Source: Saprospiraceae bacterium (GTDB lineage Bacteria > Bacteroidota > Bacteroidia > Chitinophagales > Saprospiraceae). Taken from it: 7,959 nt of DNA. Both the position numbers and the translations under genes were made by a program. Under the pieces are notes generated by a model. It was given only the letters and a program-made list of their open reading frames with translations. It was not told the DNA's origin and searched no databases. Where the stretch lies: assembly GCA_013001805.1 (NCBI GenBank), contig JABDLW010000826.1:1-7959 (forward strand), in the 5' to 3' direction. Shown one piece after another: positions 7,330-7,959 of this stretch (position 1 is the first letter of the stretch; every line of letters starts with the position of its first letter).

Positions 7330-7959
7330 ATGATTTACTGTAATAATTTGCTGCTGATGAAATCATGTTTCTCTTTAGTCTTCATCATTTTCGTGATCTC
7401 GGCCTGTCAGAGAGAACCAGCGATCCAGTTTTCCAAACTGGATCCCGATAAGACAGGTATTCATTTTATCAATTCTCTCACCGAAACTCACCAATACAAT
7501 TATTTCACCTACCCCTACATGTACCTGGGAGGTGGTGTAGCCATTGGCGACATAAATAATGATGGATTGGAGGACATCTTTTTTACCGGCAACATGGTCG
7601 ATAACAAATTGTACCTAAATAAAGGTGAATTTGAATTTGAGGATATTTCACAAGATGCTGGAATTACAGGAGATGATCGTTGGTATTCCGGTACAACATT
7701 CGTCGATATAAACGGTGATGGATATTTGGATATCTATTGTGCCGTGGGAGGTAAAAATCCACCTAACAATAACGTATTGTATATCAATAATCAGGACAAT
7801 ACATTTTCAGAAAGAGGTAAAGAATATGGTATCGATTGTGACGGCAATAGCATGCATGCCACATTCTTCGATTATGACAGCGATGGAGATCTCGATCTGT
7901 ATGTGATAAATTACCCCCCAACGAGTTTTACCGCACCAGTCGAATACTATCATTATATG
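7330..7959 (+). CDS. VCBS/FG-GAP-repeat lipoprotein, 3'-truncated by window edge
   Basis: N-terminal 210 codons of a secreted lipoprotein with FG-GAP/VCBS beta-propeller repeats, open to the window end. A hydrophobic segment SLVFIIFVISAC ends in a lipobox with Cys26 (Cys17 if translation starts at the in-frame ATG at 7357, which gives the more classical MKSCFSL signal). The AAGGAG at 7315-7320 favours 7330. The mature part carries three calcium-binding-type loops of the form DxNxDGxxD or DxDxDGxxD: D74-D82 (GDINNDGLEDIFF), D116-D124 (DINGDGYLDIY) and D161-D169 (DYDSDGDLDLY), 42-45 residues apart, as expected for successive propeller blades. LYLNKGEFEFEDIS and LYINNQDNTFSERG are the linking segments typical of this group. 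The sequence style resembles long Bacteroidota proteins that end in an ASPIC/UnbV (CRTAC1-like) domain; that part would lie off-window and cannot be confirmed. It is likely surface-exposed and may mediate glycan or protein binding. It is transcribed in the same direction as susCD but behind a strong terminator. Confidence 0.9.
   Translation, partial: MIYCNNLLLMKSCFSLVFIIFVISACQREPAIQFSKLDPDKTGIHFINSLTETHQYNYFTYPYMYLGGGVAIGDINNDGLEDIFFTGNMVDNKLYLNKGEFEFEDISQDAGITGDDRWYSGTTFVDINGDGYLDIYCAVGGKNPPNNNVLYINNQDNTFSERGKEYGIDCDGNSMHATFFDYDSDGDLDLYVINYPPTSFTAPVEYYHYM

Overview
The window looks like part of a polysaccharide utilisation locus (PUL) from a member of the Bacteroidota. The evidence is a SusC-type TonB-linked outer-membrane transporter followed 11 bases later by a SusD-type surface lipoprotein, a pairing characteristic of that phylum. 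Further support comes from lipobox signal peptides with acidic residues after the cysteine, and from the lack of Shine-Dalgarno sequences before susC and susD. A TAnnTTTG-type -7 promoter element is also present. Base composition is moderate (mid-40s percent GC by eye). The style of the SusC and the presence of a long VCBS/FG-GAP lipoprotein would fit Saprospiria or Cytophagia-like environmental lineages, but this is a weak inference.

Layout, all on the + strand: (1) 2-1417, an S1-type sulfatase missing only its extreme N-terminus at the window edge; (2) 1418-1970, a 553-base non-coding gap holding a 56-base imperfect inverted repeat and a 14-base perfect palindrome; (3) 1971-5174, a SusC/RagA transporter; (4) 5186-7054, a SusD/RagB glycan-binding lipoprotein; (5) 7080-7115, a strong rho-independent terminator; (6) 7116-7329, a leader region with a good candidate promoter and a small hairpin; (7) 7330 to the end, the first 210 codons of a VCBS/FG-GAP-repeat lipoprotein cut by the window edge.

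How the genes may work together: the SusD lid and SusC barrel would bind an oligosaccharide at the cell surface and import it with TonB-derived energy. The sulfatase would remove sulfate esters (or N-sulfate) from that glycan. The sulfatase is the only substrate clue, so a sulfated polysaccharide such as an algal or host/animal glycan is plausible, but the exact substrate cannot be read from the window. The VCBS lipoprotein lies beyond the terminator and appears to be a separate transcription unit. It may be an accessory surface adhesin or binding protein.

I found no CRISPR array, tRNA, rRNA, insertion sequence, phage gene or defence system, and no clear evidence of a new system. The least explained material is the structured DNA in the gap before susC and the role of the VCBS lipoprotein.
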